From Sandaracinaceae bacterium (lineage in GTDB: Bacteria > Myxococcota_A > Polyangia > Polyangiales > Sandaracinaceae): a stretch of 54,269 nt of DNA. The stretch lies in contig JAHBWG010000066.1 in NCBI GenBank assembly GCA_019637095.1, positions 1 to 54,269 of the forward strand, written 5' to 3'. The notes under the pieces were generated by a model. It was given only the letters and a program-made list of their open reading frames with translations. It was not told where the DNA came from and made no database searches. Positions 52,746-54,269 of the stretch are shown here, one piece after another (within the stretch, counting starts at the first letter, position 1; every line of letters begins with the position of its first letter). Position numbers and translations under genes: made by a program.

Positions 52746-54233
52746 TCAGGGCGGCAGCAGCGGGTCTGGCTGGAGCGGCCCGAACGGGGCCGGGATGGGC
52801 GCGCGGCCCTCGGCGAGGGAGCGCAGGTGCGCCTCGCGCGCGTCGAGCTCGCGCCGGTAGAACGGGCTGAACGTGCGGTCGGGGAGCGTCTGCACGAACG
52901 GCGCGTCCGTCGCATGGCAGGCGGGGCAGCCGACGATCTCGAGCTGCTGGCGCAGGCGCGGGTAGCGCTCGAGCGCAGCGAGGCCGCCGAGGTCGAGCGC
53001 GATCCACGGGACGCCGTCGTTGACGCGCGCGCTCGGCGCGCGGAACCGCTCCGGGACGAGCTGCGTGCGCGCGTCGAGCGCCGCGGCGTTGTCGCCGACC
53101 CACGCGAGGAACGCGCCGCGATCGGGGCCGGCGCGGTTGAGCCGCTCCGTGTCGACTGTCTGGAAGAGCGGCCGGTTCTCGAGCGCGCCGCCCTCGAGGA
53201 ACCACTGCCGCCACTCCCACGGCGAGATGATGAACTCCACCGTCTCGAGCACGAGGAAGCGCGCGGGCGCGAGCGCCTCCGCGAGGACCGCGCGCGCCGC
53301 CGCGCGGAACGCCGCGTCGTCGAGCGCGCTCAGCCGCGCCCACGCGAGCGCCGTCGCCGCGCAGTGCGCGACGCCGTCCGGCCGAAGGTCCTCGTCGCGA
53401 GCCGGCTGCGCGAAGAGGAAGATCAAGTGGAACGGCTGGTGGAGCGCGTGCGTCGAGGCGAGCGACACGCGCAGCTCGCCACACCCCGTTCCGTCCGCGA
53501 GATCGACGCGGTTGTGCACCCCCGTCACGCGGAACGGGAGCGCGTCGAGGTCCCAGCCCGCCGGATCCGCACCCTGCAACTCGACTTGCTCCTCGACGAT
53601 CCGCTGCGGCCCGAGCCGCTCGGAGTGCGCGGTGGTGCCGAAGCGCCGGAACATCGCGTCGAGCAGCCGCCCCGGCGGCGCGTCGCCGCTCACCGCGCGC
53701 ATCACGCGATCGAGGCCGGCGACCTCGGGGTCGTCGAGGAGCGCGGCGTCCGTCCACGTCAGGCTCCGCGCGATCGACAGCGCGGCGGGCGGCGGCGCGC
53801 CGAGGTCGCGGACGTGGAGGGTCGTGTCGCGGTCCACCGCGACAAGCCACGTCCCCGCGTCGAGACGGAGCGGCCCGACGTAGGCCCCCTCGCGCGCGGC
53901 GAGCGTCAACGACCCGTGCTCGACCCAAAGGTCGAGCACGCGGGCCTCGTCGAGCGTGAGCGTCGCGCCACACGACGCGTGGATCGCTCCGGTCGCGCGC
54001 GGAGCGCCGGGGATCGCCAGCGCGAGCGGCGCGCACCCCCCGCCGTCGTCGGCCGCGCCGTCGAGCGCGCCGAGCCCGGCGTCCACGGCCGGCCCCGCGC
54101 CCTCGCAGCCGATCGCGCCGAGCGCCGCCCCGACGAGCGCCGCGAGACGGAGCGAGCGCCCGCGCCGCGCGGGCGCGGCGATCCGGCGCGGCCGCGCCGC
54201 GCCCCGAGGATGCTGCGCGAAGCGAACGGCCAC
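52746..54233 (-). CDS. Large lipoprotein of unknown function with a C-x2-C-H motif
   Basis: 495 aa from the GTG at 54233. A long Arg-rich N-terminus precedes a lipoprotein signal with lipobox AIGC (Cys43), so the true start may be later, although no ATG is available. The sequence has a beta-rich N-terminal part (ATLTLDEARVLDLWVEHGSL), then a helical/mixed domain with NRVDLADGTGCGELRVSL and FIISPWEWRQWFLEGG. Near residue ~440 is VGCPACHATDAPFVQT, a single C-x2-C-H like a cytochrome c haem site; haem binding is possible but unproven because no other c-type features are clear. Similar unnamed lipoproteins occur in myxobacteria. Confidence 0.7.
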   Translation of the reverse strand: MAVRFAQHPRGAARPRRIAAPARRGRSLRLAALVGAALGAIGCEGAGPAVDAGLGALDGAADDGGGCAPLALAIPGAPRATGAIHASCGATLTLDEARVLDLWVEHGSLTLAAREGAYVGPLRLDAGTWLVAVDRDTTLHVRDLGAPPPAALSIARSLTWTDAALLDDPEVAGLDRVMRAVSGDAPPGRLLDAMFRRFGTTAHSERLGPQRIVEEQVELQGADPAGWDLDALPFRVTGVHNRVDLADGTGCGELRVSLASTHALHQPFHLIFLFAQPARDEDLRPDGVAHCAATALAWARLSALDDAAFRAAARAVLAEALAPARFLVLETVEFIISPWEWRQWFLEGGALENRPLFQTVDTERLNRAGPDRGAFLAWVGDNAAALDARTQLVPERFRAPSARVNDGVPWIALDLGGLAALERYPRLRQQLEIVGCPACHATDAPFVQTLPDRTFSPFYRRELDAREAHLRSLAEGRAPIPAPFGPLQPDPLLPP

Positions 54234-54241
54234 GCGCGCCC

Positions 54242-54269
54242 TCAGCGCCGTCGGCGGGCGAGGCCGAGG
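54242..54269 (-). CDS. C-terminal end of a gene cut by the right edge (MYXO-CTERM-like tail)
   Basis: Eight visible codons before a TGA read LGLARRRR, a hydrophobic-to-arginine ending like the MYXO-CTERM sorting tag of myxobacterial surface proteins. Only the last 28 bp are in the window, so this is a weak call. It lies just 8 bp upstream of the large lipoprotein gene on the same strand. Confidence 0.35.

Overview
The window is extremely GC-rich, with strong third-position G/C bias, many GTG starts and long meaningless open frames opposite the real genes. It carries features typical of myxobacteria: several eukaryotic-type Ser/Thr kinases, an AgmX/PglI-type motility-like protein, a TSP3/OmpA lipoprotein, MopE-like and cysteine-repeat lipoproteins, and a possible MYXO-CTERM tail at the right edge. 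I infer a Polyangia/Myxococcota chromosome, perhaps Sandaracinus-like. No rRNA, tRNA, IS element, CRISPR array or prophage was recognised, and no gene-free stretch exceeds about 160 bp.

Left part (1-22.5 kb): the start of a zinc-ribbon protein (partial), a phosphate-selective-type porin, argH-lysA (arginine and lysine synthesis), a Nudix hydrolase divergent from a DUF4241 protein, a cytosolic Ser/Thr kinase, a solitary Type ISP-like adenine methyltransferase, an OmpA/TSP3 lipoprotein, a METTL25-like methyltransferase, a secreted alkaline phosphatase, a two-gene operon of surface lipoproteins (MopE-like/PKD and a 15-fold six-cysteine repeat), and an Hsp70 cluster with two unknown helper proteins.

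Middle (22.5-37.9 kb): a TIGR03960-type radical SAM protein coupled to an unknown gene. Next is the most striking locus, a four-gene operon with 4-base overlaps encoding an H-NOX haem sensor, a soluble hybrid histidine kinase with two receivers, a single-domain response regulator, and a receiver-Ser/Thr kinase fusion. It appears to connect gas sensing to both His-Asp and Ser/Thr phosphorylation. A secreted Sel1/Hcp-like protein with 18 cysteine pairs, cysC, mltG-ruvX, glucokinase and a frameshifted gene remnant follow.

Right part (37.9-54.3 kb): a probable light/B12-controlled patch. A CarH/LitR-type adenosylcobalamin regulator lies between a DCC-family thiol protein, a serine hydrolase and a redoxin-like protein whose promoter regions share the motif GGTCGTTTT. 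Further right are Sua5, an AgmX/PglI-like protein and a UbiB-type kinase; a PAPS-type cysH; a lipid/envelope patch (desaturase, fused glycosyltransferase, alkyl-DHAP synthase); a comF-lipoprotein-smpB-PilZ-like operon; a PemK/MazF toxin-antitoxin pair with a perfect operator palindrome; and a large unknown lipoprotein.

Several genes have a TAnnnT-like hexamer only 6-9 nt before the start codon and no Shine-Dalgarno sequence, suggesting leaderless transcripts. All family calls come from reading motifs; no database search was run.
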